A stretch of DNA of 41,802 nucleotides, from positions 224,324-266,125 of the forward strand of contig DLHO01000005.1 in the NCBI GenBank assembly GCA_002483265.1, written 5' to 3'. The position numbers were made by a program, and so were the translations under genes. The notes below the pieces were generated by a model that saw only the letters and a list, made by a program, of their open reading frames with translations, was not told the origin of the DNA and made no database searches. Position 1 is the first letter of the stretch, and every line of letters begins with the position of its first letter. Below are positions 33,220 through 40,241 of this stretch, piece after piece. This DNA is from Flavobacteriales bacterium UBA7666. GTDB taxonomy: Bacteria; Bacteroidota; Bacteroidia; Flavobacteriales_D; Crocinitomicaceae.

Positions 33220-33978
33220 TCAACTTAATTTTTTACCATACAACCTTTCAGCTTCTTCCTTACTTATTAGTCTAGCTTCATGGGTTGTACTGTGCTGTAT
33301 TTCACTTTTGTCATATTGATACAAATGGATGAGAACATCATTAGCCAAAGGTTTGAGAGCTTCTAATACAATCATTATAATTTCTTTGATTTTTAATAGA
33401 AATTTATTCCCATTATTTATACTGAAAGGGTTAAAATCATCAAGATGAAACGAATCCAATTGTGATGAATCAAAGGAACTTTCTAAATGAGCTGCACCGT
33501 GATTATTTGCTAACAGTTTTATTACGTTGGCAACTGAGAAATTAAACTCTTTATCTCCAAAAGAAATACAAGTCCTTGCAAGAAATTGATCTAAAGTATG
33601 CTCTTTCAAAGGTTCATAAATCAATGTGAGATGAGAAAGGCTTGGAGCCCTATTTTGTAGTGGTTTCAAAACATTCCATACATCTCCGATTTGCTTTGAA
33701 GTTAGGTTTGTACCACCCATATCGTGTGCATTGGCCAATAGTTTAAGTTTGAATTCATAGTTTTTTGCAATTGTTGAAATCCCCCTATCAAGCAATAACA
33801 TTCTTAGCAAAACAGACGCTCTAATAAGATTATACGAAGAACCATAAATTGCACAATTTCTAAGATCATTTAAACAATCAATAAAAAATATTTCCCGTGA
33901 TACTCTGGAAATAACAGATTTATTTCTTAATTGTTTAGGCACAATCCATTGTTGAGGAGTGAAAGGTCGTTTATCCAT
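33220..33978 (-). CDS. Hypothetical protein, mostly helical (operon member)
   Basis: A 252-residue protein I do not recognise. Features visible: an N-terminal region rich in basic and hydrophobic residues (FTPQQWIVPKQLRNKSVISRV), a helical core (NLIRASVLLRMLLLDRG, YEFKLKLLANAHDMGG) and a histidine-containing ANNHGAAHLE. The FLLKIKEIIMIVLEALKPLANDVLIHLY region is hydrophobic and helical, possibly amphipathic. The tail is charged (ISKEEAERLYGKK). It lies 39 bases after the 113-residue gene and 29 before Abi-alpha. Confidence 0.65.
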   Translation of the reverse strand: MDKRPFTPQQWIVPKQLRNKSVISRVSREIFFIDCLNDLRNCAIYGSSYNLIRASVLLRMLLLDRGISTIAKNYEFKLKLLANAHDMGGTNLTSKQIGDVWNVLKPLQNRAPSLSHLTLIYEPLKEHTLDQFLARTCISFGDKEFNFSVANVIKLLANNHGAAHLESSFDSSQLDSFHLDDFNPFSINNGNKFLLKIKEIIMIVLEALKPLANDVLIHLYQYDKSEIQHSTTHEARLISKEEAERLYGKKLS

Positions 33979-34017
33979 ATCTCTGGTTCCAAGTTAATAG
34001 TCGCTTCCTAAGATGAT

Positions 34018-34359
34018 TTACATTTCATTCAAAACATACCTCACTAATGAAAATATACAAACTGCTTTTCCATCTTGAGTTAATAAATGTTGCCAGTTTG
34101 TAATATTTGCATTAATTCCTGGAAACCCCTTCAAATCGAGATTTTCCAGCTCTTTGTCGGGGCGTATGTCCCAAGTAATAAAATGACTCTTCCAGGATTT
34201 TATCTTTTCTAAGAACTGCTCCTTATCTGAGAAATTTTCGAATAAGCCACCCAATCGATATTTGCGCTCTTTACCGACAGAATCAACTAATACAATTATT
34301 AGATTGTAATCCAATTTATCATTAGGAAGTATAAGAATTTCTTTAATTATATTTTTCAT
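34018..34359 (-). CDS. Hypothetical small protein (operon member)
   Basis: A 113-residue protein with strands at the start (EILILPNDKLDYNLIIVLVD), a basic region (KERKYRLGG), a central helix (SDKEQFLEKIKSWKSHF) and a C-terminal segment (AVCIFSLVRYVLNEM). No motif is recognised. Its start is 4 bases after the stop of the HNH-like gene, so it is almost certainly cotranscribed and may be a partner or inhibitor of that protein. Confidence 0.6.
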   Translation of the reverse strand: MKNIIKEILILPNDKLDYNLIIVLVDSVGKERKYRLGGLFENFSDKEQFLEKIKSWKSHFITWDIRPDKELENLDLKGFPGINANITNWQHLLTQDGKAVCIFSLVRYVLNEM

Positions 34360-34363
34360 TTGA

Positions 34364-35182
34364 TTATTTATTGATCTTTTTTAGTGGATGTAAGTTATCA
34401 TTAGAATCGGGATTTTGATTAAATTGAAATTTTTCGTCTCCCAATGTATATTGAATAGGTAGTCCCATAGACAATATTTGATCTTGAAGTGTGTAACTTG
34501 GTTTTTTACCTTCAGGAATTAATGCGCCAAAAACTTCTGTCCCTCCATAAAATGTGAGTTTAAATCCGATTAAACCATCTACATCAGGTTCGCAAAATTG
34601 ATATTTAAACACATCAGGATTTTGTCCCTTTTCTTCAAGTCTTAAGTCTTCCATTTCAAATCTTTTTCTACAAAATTCAAGGAACGTTTGACTGTCTTTT
34701 TGAGTATGCTCAATGAATCCCAAAAGCAAACTGACTTCACCAGCAAATCTTTTTTGATGTTCATGGAAATACAGCCCGTATACTATATGCTCAAAGCAAT
34801 TCAAAAACCTCTCATGGTCAGGGTTTCCGAAGAGAACAGGAAATTCATATCCATTAATATTTTTTGTCCCAGATTTAATGTTTTTCATAATTGATTTCCC
34901 TAAGAAATCTGAACTTTTTCTCCTTAATGCACGATTGACTTTTGTTATCGTTTGCATATATCCTAATTGATTATTTCCAACAATCCCAGCAATTGCAACA
35001 AGTAAAAACTCATCGTCATTAGATTTTTTTGCATTATGCTTCTCGCAAGAAGGTACAGTAATCAGATTGTTTCTAAAGTTGAGTCCTTTAACATCCTTTG
35101 GTTCGGGAAACAAACATAATGGAGGAACATGTTCTTTGGATGTCCCTTCAAGATCACACATGTAACATTTTGACTTTATCAT
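34364..35182 (-). CDS. HNH-like zinc-binding protein (treble-clef)
   Basis: A 272-residue protein. The N-terminus has C6-x2-C9, then E17-H18-V (GTSKEHVPPLCLFP), C46-x2-H49-N50 (PSCEKHNAKKS). This spacing fits an HNH-type treble-clef nuclease or a degenerate zinc-binding relative. The rest is helical with strand segments (VNRALRRKSSDFLGKS, VYGLYFHEHQKRFAGEV, IGFKLTFYGGTEVFGALI). It is the second gene of the operon, 16 bases after the SEC-C gene. Whether it cuts nucleic acid depends on the conserved His, which is present. Confidence 0.65.
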   Translation of the reverse strand: MIKSKCYMCDLEGTSKEHVPPLCLFPEPKDVKGLNFRNNLITVPSCEKHNAKKSNDDEFLLVAIAGIVGNNQLGYMQTITKVNRALRRKSSDFLGKSIMKNIKSGTKNINGYEFPVLFGNPDHERFLNCFEHIVYGLYFHEHQKRFAGEVSLLLGFIEHTQKDSQTFLEFCRKRFEMEDLRLEEKGQNPDVFKYQFCEPDVDGLIGFKLTFYGGTEVFGALIPEGKKPSYTLQDQILSMGLPIQYTLGDEKFQFNQNPDSNDNLHPLKKINK

Positions 35183-35198
35183 ATTCTAAATTTGAAAG

Positions 35199-35876
35199 CT
35201 AGCCTATAGCAGGACTCAAGGAATTTATTATCTCAGTAAAGTTTTTCCCATGACAATCTTTATAAGCTACATTCTCACCACAAAAGCAAACACTCTCTTG
35301 TGTTGCACCTGATTCAATCATTAGACTCAACCACCCAATAAGTTGATTACATGATACTATTTGTGTTTTTTCTTCGTCAGAAAGTGAGTCCTCAAATTCT
35401 TTATCATAAAGAAAAGCTCTTTCTCCAGTATTATTCAAACGATAAAGAGCCTGTAAACATTCAATGAAATGATCTACCAAAACATTATTTGTTATGTTTA
35501 ATCTTATAGTGTCAATTTGCTTTCCTTCATATATGATTCTATCATCCTCAGCAAATAGAATATGTGTGAAACCATTAGGCTTTGGAGTAAGATCAACTAA
35601 ATCACCCTTATTATTTTCCCATACAGCATGAAACTCAGCTTCAACTGTAATGCAACTTTTCCAAATTTGCCAACCATAAACAATTTTGCCCCCCTTCTCT
35701 TTTATATGTTCTTGTATTATGTTGGTGCAATCTGAGATTTCTGCCCCCTTCTTTGGTCTAATGAGCAGTTCTATTGGTTCAAAAGGAGCAGCCATGTAGT
35801 CGAGAAGTCGGATTACCTCAGCGTCACTCCCATTAGGCATAAAAGATACAGTAAGTTTCAGTGTTTTTTGATTCAT
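35199..35876 (-). CDS. SEC-C motif-containing protein (first gene of the operon)
   Basis: A 225-residue protein. The C-terminal tail has C197-F-C199-G ... Y-K-D-C208-H209-G, a good SEC-C zinc-binding motif (CxCx8C[CH]). Residues 1-100 look like two small alpha/beta units (TLKLTVSFMPNGSDAEVIRLLDY, EPIELLIRP). SEC-C motifs occur in SecA and in many unknown proteins as binding modules, so the function is open. The ATG at 35876 heads the minus-strand operon; the 338-base divergent spacer beyond it should hold the promoter. Confidence 0.75.
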   Translation of the reverse strand: MNQKTLKLTVSFMPNGSDAEVIRLLDYMAAPFEPIELLIRPKKGAEISDCTNIIQEHIKEKGGKIVYGWQIWKSCITVEAEFHAVWENNKGDLVDLTPKPNGFTHILFAEDDRIIYEGKQIDTIRLNITNNVLVDHFIECLQALYRLNNTGERAFLYDKEFEDSLSDEEKTQIVSCNQLIGWLSLMIESGATQESVCFCGENVAYKDCHGKNFTEIINSLSPAIG

Positions 35877-36214
35877 GATAGTGTTTATGAACCCAAGATA
35901 AATATTTTTAATTAGATGCCTACCCTAAAAACAATAAACCTCAGGGGGTTCTCCTAAAACACAATACTTTTATTGGGATTTGGAATATCTGTTTGGAAAA
36001 GAAAAAAACATTGCACATTTAGAAAATTGTAGCTTTCCGAGATAAAAAAATGAAAGTAACAGTAAATGTTTGTAACGAATCCCTCGTGCAAGTCGATTTT
36101 GTAACAGATTGAACACAGATAAGAACGTATAAGAACAGATAATTACAATGGTGTTACAAGGTCTTTTGATAAAATAAGGGAAAATGCGTTATTTTCCCTT
36201 CAAATAAAAATTGC
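35877..36214. promoter_or_regulatory. Divergent spacer between the SEC-C operon and the DUF2971 gene, with a start-proximal hairpin
   Basis: AAGGGAAAA (36176-36184) and TTTTCCCTT (36192-36200) form a perfect 9-bp stem that ends 15 bases before the ATG at 36215 and could mask ribosome loading. Repeated tracts such as AAGAACGTATAAGAACAGATAA are present. I found no TAnnTTTG promoter on either strand that I would defend, and no coding region. Confidence 0.4.
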
Positions 36215-37030
36215 ATGAATTGGAAAACATACAAGACTGAGGGACTAAAACAAAAATATGTTTACAGGTATCTAACAATCGAAAAATTAGTTGATTTCCT
36301 TCAGACTTCTAGTTTGTATCTTTCAAGAGCCGATTGCTTTGAAGATAATCTTGAATTTATTGACCCATTTGACATAATTGAGTTGGTGGGGCAGGTTAAG
36401 CTTTTAAAAGTGTTAAATAACACTTCAACTCTGACTGAAAACATTTCGAAGGAAACGATTGCTTCAAAGATTCATGAGACTAGAGAAAATCTTCGGCAGA
36501 TTAAGAACAGTATTAAAGAACAGCAACAAAAAATATTTGTTAGTTGCTGGATATTAAATGATGTTGAATCGTTTGCAATGTGGGATATTTATGGAAGGTC
36601 AGGATTTGCTCTAAAATTTGAACAGGAATATTTTCAATCATTAATTGAATCTTCAATTCAACTTCAAATTGAACCAACAAGTAAATTAGAAGAACTGGTT
36701 GTAGGGGTTGTACAGTATCAGAATTTTGATGAAATGCATAATAGGGAAAAGGAATCTAGATTAAAATATTCTTTTTTTAGAAAACACCTATCATTTAATC
36801 ACGAAACAGAATATAGGATTGTTGGTTGTGGTGAAGATTTAAATGTCTTCGGTTTAAGGTTTAAACTTCCCGAAATTGGAGATATAGAGTTTGAAATAAT
36901 AGCAAATCCGAGACTTAACCAATTTGAATTTGAAACGTACAGTGGTATACTTTCAAAGTACACTACAAAACATTCTTTAAGTGAATCTGAACTAAAAAAG
37001 TGGTTAAATTTTAGAGATATTGATTTTTAA
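36215..37030 (+). CDS. DUF2971 family protein
   Basis: A 271-residue protein fitting DUF2971: an N-terminal VYRYLTIEKLVDFLQTSSLYLSRADCFEDNLE and a core FVSCWILNDVESFAMWDIYGRSGFALKFE. The family's general pattern is F-x-D-P-F-E and C-x-x(n)-M-W-x-x-Y-x-x-x-x-G. DUF2971 proteins are of unknown activity and are frequent in phage-defence and mobile regions. It stands alone, divergent from the eight-gene operon. A hairpin immediately before its start may restrain translation. Confidence 0.75.
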   Translation: MNWKTYKTEGLKQKYVYRYLTIEKLVDFLQTSSLYLSRADCFEDNLEFIDPFDIIELVGQVKLLKVLNNTSTLTENISKETIASKIHETRENLRQIKNSIKEQQQKIFVSCWILNDVESFAMWDIYGRSGFALKFEQEYFQSLIESSIQLQIEPTSKLEELVVGVVQYQNFDEMHNREKESRLKYSFFRKHLSFNHETEYRIVGCGEDLNVFGLRFKLPEIGDIEFEIIANPRLNQFEFETYSGILSKYTTKHSLSESELKKWLNFRDIDF

Positions 37031-37119
37031 CAAACTTGGAATTCTTTATATCAATAAAACGTATAACATTTTGTAATTTCTAAAAATATTTTTCGTTATC
37101 GGGATATAATCATTCTGCA

Positions 37120-37980
37120 ATGGAAAATCACCATCATCCTGTTCAAATAGAGAAAAAAACTGCAATCTATTTACAACAATTACAATCCACTTATTCGGAG
37201 CTACTAAAGGGTTCAATTAACGCAAAGGATGCAACACAATTTACCCACGATTCAATTGAACATCAAAAAGGACAAATTCCGGAGTTATCCCATCTATTTC
37301 AATCATTGAAACGATTACAAAATTATCATTTGCAATTATTAGGCACATGGACTTTTGGGCAGTTTAATGAGCAGTTCGAAACGCTTAAGGAACAAAGTCT
37401 TCAAGATGTCGAAATAGGGCTACTGGCTTTGACAATGGGTAGTCCTCGCCATTACGATGGACTACCTTCATATTACAGGGAATTACTTAGTTCAAATCAT
37501 ACACTCACCGAGATTATCTCCGATGAGCAGAAGGTATTGAATATGTCCGCAGATGACCTATTTGAACTTATAGCCTATCATCAAGCTCTCATTCAGTTTA
37601 AAACAGAACTGGATGAAAAGGAGCAAACCATTATTCTAAAATCTTCTTTACCTGAACCAAAATTTGGGTTCACACGTTCACAACAGACACTAGTATTTCA
37701 TTACCTGCTCACTGCTTCGGGAGTTCGCCCAAGAGCAGGAGCGAATATATCGGATTGCGCCATGCTTTTACATCAACTTTTAGGTCTTCCAGTAAACGAT
37801 ATTGCCAATTCCGATATTTATAAAAAGCTAAAACGTCCAATTGACCATTCAAGTCCCTCAAAAATGATTCAAAATCTGCTTCTAATCCGTCCGTTTTTTG
37901 ATGCTTTGCCCCATAAACCAATCGTTGATCTGATTGATAAGGACATTCATATCCTGTCTAACAGCCAACAAAAAGGCTAA
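37120..37980 (+). CDS. Hypothetical protein of the island maintenance module
   Basis: A 286-residue, mainly helical protein I do not recognise by name. The first 170 residues are coiled-coil-like (KKTAIYLQQLQSTYSELLKGSINAKDA). The C-terminal part (TRSQQTLVFHYLLTASGVRPR ... ISDCAMLLHQLLGLPVNDI ... IYKKLKRP) resembles, as far as I recall, C-terminal regions of proteins from Bacteroidota conjugative elements such as RteC-type regulators, but I cannot confirm this. It starts the plus-strand module ending in the recombinase. Confidence 0.65.
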   Translation: MENHHHPVQIEKKTAIYLQQLQSTYSELLKGSINAKDATQFTHDSIEHQKGQIPELSHLFQSLKRLQNYHLQLLGTWTFGQFNEQFETLKEQSLQDVEIGLLALTMGSPRHYDGLPSYYRELLSSNHTLTEIISDEQKVLNMSADDLFELIAYHQALIQFKTELDEKEQTIILKSSLPEPKFGFTRSQQTLVFHYLLTASGVRPRAGANISDCAMLLHQLLGLPVNDIANSDIYKKLKRPIDHSSPSKMIQNLLLIRPFFDALPHKPIVDLIDKDIHILSNSQQKG

Positions 37981-38000
37981 AATTCATTTTTTTCATCAGG

Positions 38001-38016
38001 TTGGGTACACCCAAAC
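38001..38016. other. Short inverted repeat TTGGGTACACCCAA before the next gene
   Basis: The core TTGGG-TACA-CCCAA lies in the 122-base spacer upstream of the gene at 38103, followed by ACCCACCC and later GTACGGGTCG. It could be a binding site for a module protein. Low specificity. Confidence 0.3.
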
Positions 38017-38102
38017 CCACCCTCACGTTTTGTACGGGTCGTAACTTTTGAGCAAGAAAAGAAGGGAACTATCCCAATTCAAGAAACGCAAAAAAGGAAA
38101 AG

Positions 38103-38921
38103 ATGAACACAAGTAGGAAAATAGAGCGGATGGAGTTGTTGGATGACGATGATTTTTCCACATACGAAGTCCCAAAAAAAGACAAGAAAAAGAAGAAGAA
38201 AAACGAAGAGAAGTCTAAGGAGTCTGGTTCTTCTTCCATCAAACAACTGCTTGCAGGGTTTAATGAGAAACAAACCAAAAATAACGTACAGAATACCTTA
38301 TTGAAATTGGTTGCAGATATTGCAGGAGTGGGTTTGGGAACTGCTTTAAGTGCCACAATGGGTAAAGTGGCTCCTGCGGCTGCAATTGCGTTAATGGGTG
38401 CTGGGCATTATATGGGCGATGAATCAGGTTTATTGCGTGTGGTTGGAGCAAGTACCCTTGCTCATAGTGTTGCTAAATCCAAGGAATACCGCAAAAATCC
38501 AGGAATGACTATTGGCGAGCGATTGAAAGACGTGAAGGATGGTTGGCTGTATGCAGCTTTACTCAAACGATATGAGGAAGAGCAGCAAGCTCAGAAAACA
38601 GAACCTACGACGGTAAGCAATAAGTCATTTGAGGTTGTCCCTGAACCGATTATCGAAAATGAATCCGTTCAAGGGGTGGAATGGGATGATGATGAACTGG
38701 ATTATCATGGACTAAACGATGAAGTAGCAGAACAATCCAATCGTTATGAAAACCCCAAATCTTCCGGATCTCCATCATTCAACAAAGATTGGGGAGATGA
38801 ATCATTAGATTACTCTCAAAGACAGGAAAATTGGAACTCCGATAATTGGAGAGAACCTTTTCAAGATGATATGCGAACAGGTTATGAAGATGATGAACTA
38901 CCTGACATGTCTCTTTTGTAA
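38103..38921 (+). CDS. Hypothetical protein with Lys-rich N-terminus and Gly/Ala-rich hydrophobic region
   Basis: A 272-residue protein. Residues 25-43 are extremely Lys-rich (VPKKDKKKKKKNEEKSKES). Residues 65-120 are Gly/Ala-rich and hydrophobic (LVADIAGVGLGTALSATMG, VAPAAAIALMGAGHYMGD), possibly membrane-associated. The C-terminus is very acidic (EWDDDELDYHGLNDE, DDMRTGYEDDELPDMSLL). I recognise no family. It lies 11 bases before the next gene and is likely cotranscribed. It could be a membrane- or DNA-associated accessory of element transfer; that is speculation. Confidence 0.65.
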   Translation: MNTSRKIERMELLDDDDFSTYEVPKKDKKKKKKNEEKSKESGSSSIKQLLAGFNEKQTKNNVQNTLLKLVADIAGVGLGTALSATMGKVAPAAAIALMGAGHYMGDESGLLRVVGASTLAHSVAKSKEYRKNPGMTIGERLKDVKDGWLYAALLKRYEEEQQAQKTEPTTVSNKSFEVVPEPIIENESVQGVEWDDDELDYHGLNDEVAEQSNRYENPKSSGSPSFNKDWGDESLDYSQRQENWNSDNWREPFQDDMRTGYEDDELPDMSLL

Positions 38922-38932
38922 CCCGACGGATC

Positions 38933-39661
38933 ATGGAAAGCAAACAACCATACAACACCGAAATCATTCAACGCCTTTACGAGCAGTTGTGTTTTTTACG
39001 CGGACAAGGAAATAGCCGAGATTATGAAATTCGTCTGGATTACCTAACAGTTGTACCAAGAACGGATAATACAGACATATTTTTTAGCTATGAAGCATGT
39101 TTAGGTGAATGGACACAGGAACTCAGCGTTTGGATTTACAAAGGCTCATCCCGTGTAGCAGATAAATACTCCTTTGTTTTAAAGGAACCCGAAACCGACA
39201 AAGGAGGTTACACTCAAATACAAGTGGATGCACTGATAGCTCGAACCAAACGCGATTATGCCCAAGGAGCAGAAATGTCCGAGCTACGCAATAAAGTAAA
39301 GCAGCAAAAGAAGACGATTAAAAGACTACGAACCGCTCTTGAGGCAAAACAAAATGATACCTCAGGGCAGGTTGCAAGCCTTATCACAAGCCTTGGAAAA
39401 ACAACTCTCCTGGATGGTGTTTTAAATAAGGGCGAAGAACGAAAGCAAACCGCACAATCAGCCCATGAACCAACACCCGTTAATGGTCTTGATACCACTC
39501 AATTGGTTGAAGTATTCGAACATTACAGAAAGGAACTCGGAGAAACAGATTTTCAGGCCGTTTTGGGTACTGCTATGACACTTGCACAAAATCAAAACCT
39601 AATTGATCCGGTACGCGCATTTATTCAACAACAAATAGACAATGAAAGCAAAGAAATCTAA
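38933..39661 (+). CDS. Hypothetical coiled-coil protein of the island module
   Basis: A 242-residue protein. Residues 1-95 look like a mixed alpha/beta domain (YEIRLDYLTVVPRTDNTDIFF, LSVWIYKGSSRVADKYSFVL). Residues 110-145 form a basic coiled-coil (MSELRNKVKQQKKTIKRLRTALEAKQ), followed by linker and a C-terminal helical segment. Its end overlaps the HTH gene start by 20 bases, a translational-coupling arrangement. Function unknown. Confidence 0.65.
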   Translation: MESKQPYNTEIIQRLYEQLCFLRGQGNSRDYEIRLDYLTVVPRTDNTDIFFSYEACLGEWTQELSVWIYKGSSRVADKYSFVLKEPETDKGGYTQIQVDALIARTKRDYAQGAEMSELRNKVKQQKKTIKRLRTALEAKQNDTSGQVASLITSLGKTTLLDGVLNKGEERKQTAQSAHEPTPVNGLDTTQLVEVFEHYRKELGETDFQAVLGTAMTLAQNQNLIDPVRAFIQQQIDNESKEI

Positions 39662-39827
39662 ATCAGTAGTATTACTTACCCGGGAACAAACGAAAGTTTT
39701 TTTACATATCACTCAACCCACACTTCGTAAATGGACAAAGGCAGGACTGTTAACTGCTTACAGTTTGGGTGGAAGAATCTATTACAAACAGCATGAAGTA
39801 TTAGATGCCCTCCATGCAGTTGATTAA
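39642..39827 (+). CDS. Small MerR/excisionase-like helix-turn-helix protein
   Basis: A 61-residue protein with a HTH_17-type domain: LLTREQTKVFLHITQPTLRKWTKAGLLTAYSLGGRIYYKQHEVLDAL. Tyr/Arg residues of GGRIYYK follow the recognition helix, as in recombination directionality factors and MerR-like regulators. It lies two genes before the recombinase and overlaps the preceding gene by 20 bases, so a role in excision control is likely though not shown. Confidence 0.8.
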   Translation: MKAKKSKSVVLLTREQTKVFLHITQPTLRKWTKAGLLTAYSLGGRIYYKQHEVLDALHAVD

Positions 39828-39965
39828 CGAACGTTTTTGATAAGCTACTTAAAAGAGTCTTTGACCTGTATAAAATAGGTTCATTCAGGGGTTTTAACAA
39901 AAGTTAGCAAAATTTAGCATAAATCAGCCCTTTAGGGCTTTACCACCACCAAAATATCTCGTAAT
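39828..39965. other. Spacer with repeated TTAGCA motif and a small palindrome
   Basis: Contains GTTAGCAAAATTTAGCATAA (two TTAGCA copies) and the palindrome AGCCC-TTTA-GGGCT at 39926-39939, followed by TTACC. It might be a weak terminator or a protein-binding site in the leader of the recombinase pair. Confidence 0.3.
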
Positions 39966-40241
39966 ATGGTCACGGATTTAATAGCAAATATCCGCAAAGA
40001 ACTCACCCGAATCAAGAGTTTCAAAAAAAATCGTGTTGGAAAAATGAATGCTGAAAGCCTCAAATCATATCCAGGATTTGAGAAAATGAGCATCGAACTT
40101 AGACAGCAATTTTTGGATACCATGCGGGAGCTCTGTAGAATAGCTCTTCTGCACATTAGTAATGAAAAGAAAAATGGACAAGTCACTAGAAGCATTTGCA
40201 GCTTTAACAGCGAAAGCGCTACCAGCTCAAAGAAGAAGTAA
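39966..40241 (+). CDS. Hypothetical small protein overlapping the recombinase start
   Basis: A 91-residue basic protein (IRKELTRIKSFKKNRVGKMNAESLKSYPGFEKMSIELRQQFLDTMRELC), helical in appearance. Its last 80 bases overlap the start of the recombinase gene in another frame, which argues for translational coupling. No family is recognised; it may be an accessory to the recombinase. Confidence 0.55.
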   Translation: MVTDLIANIRKELTRIKSFKKNRVGKMNAESLKSYPGFEKMSIELRQQFLDTMRELCRIALLHISNEKKNGQVTRSICSFNSESATSSKKK

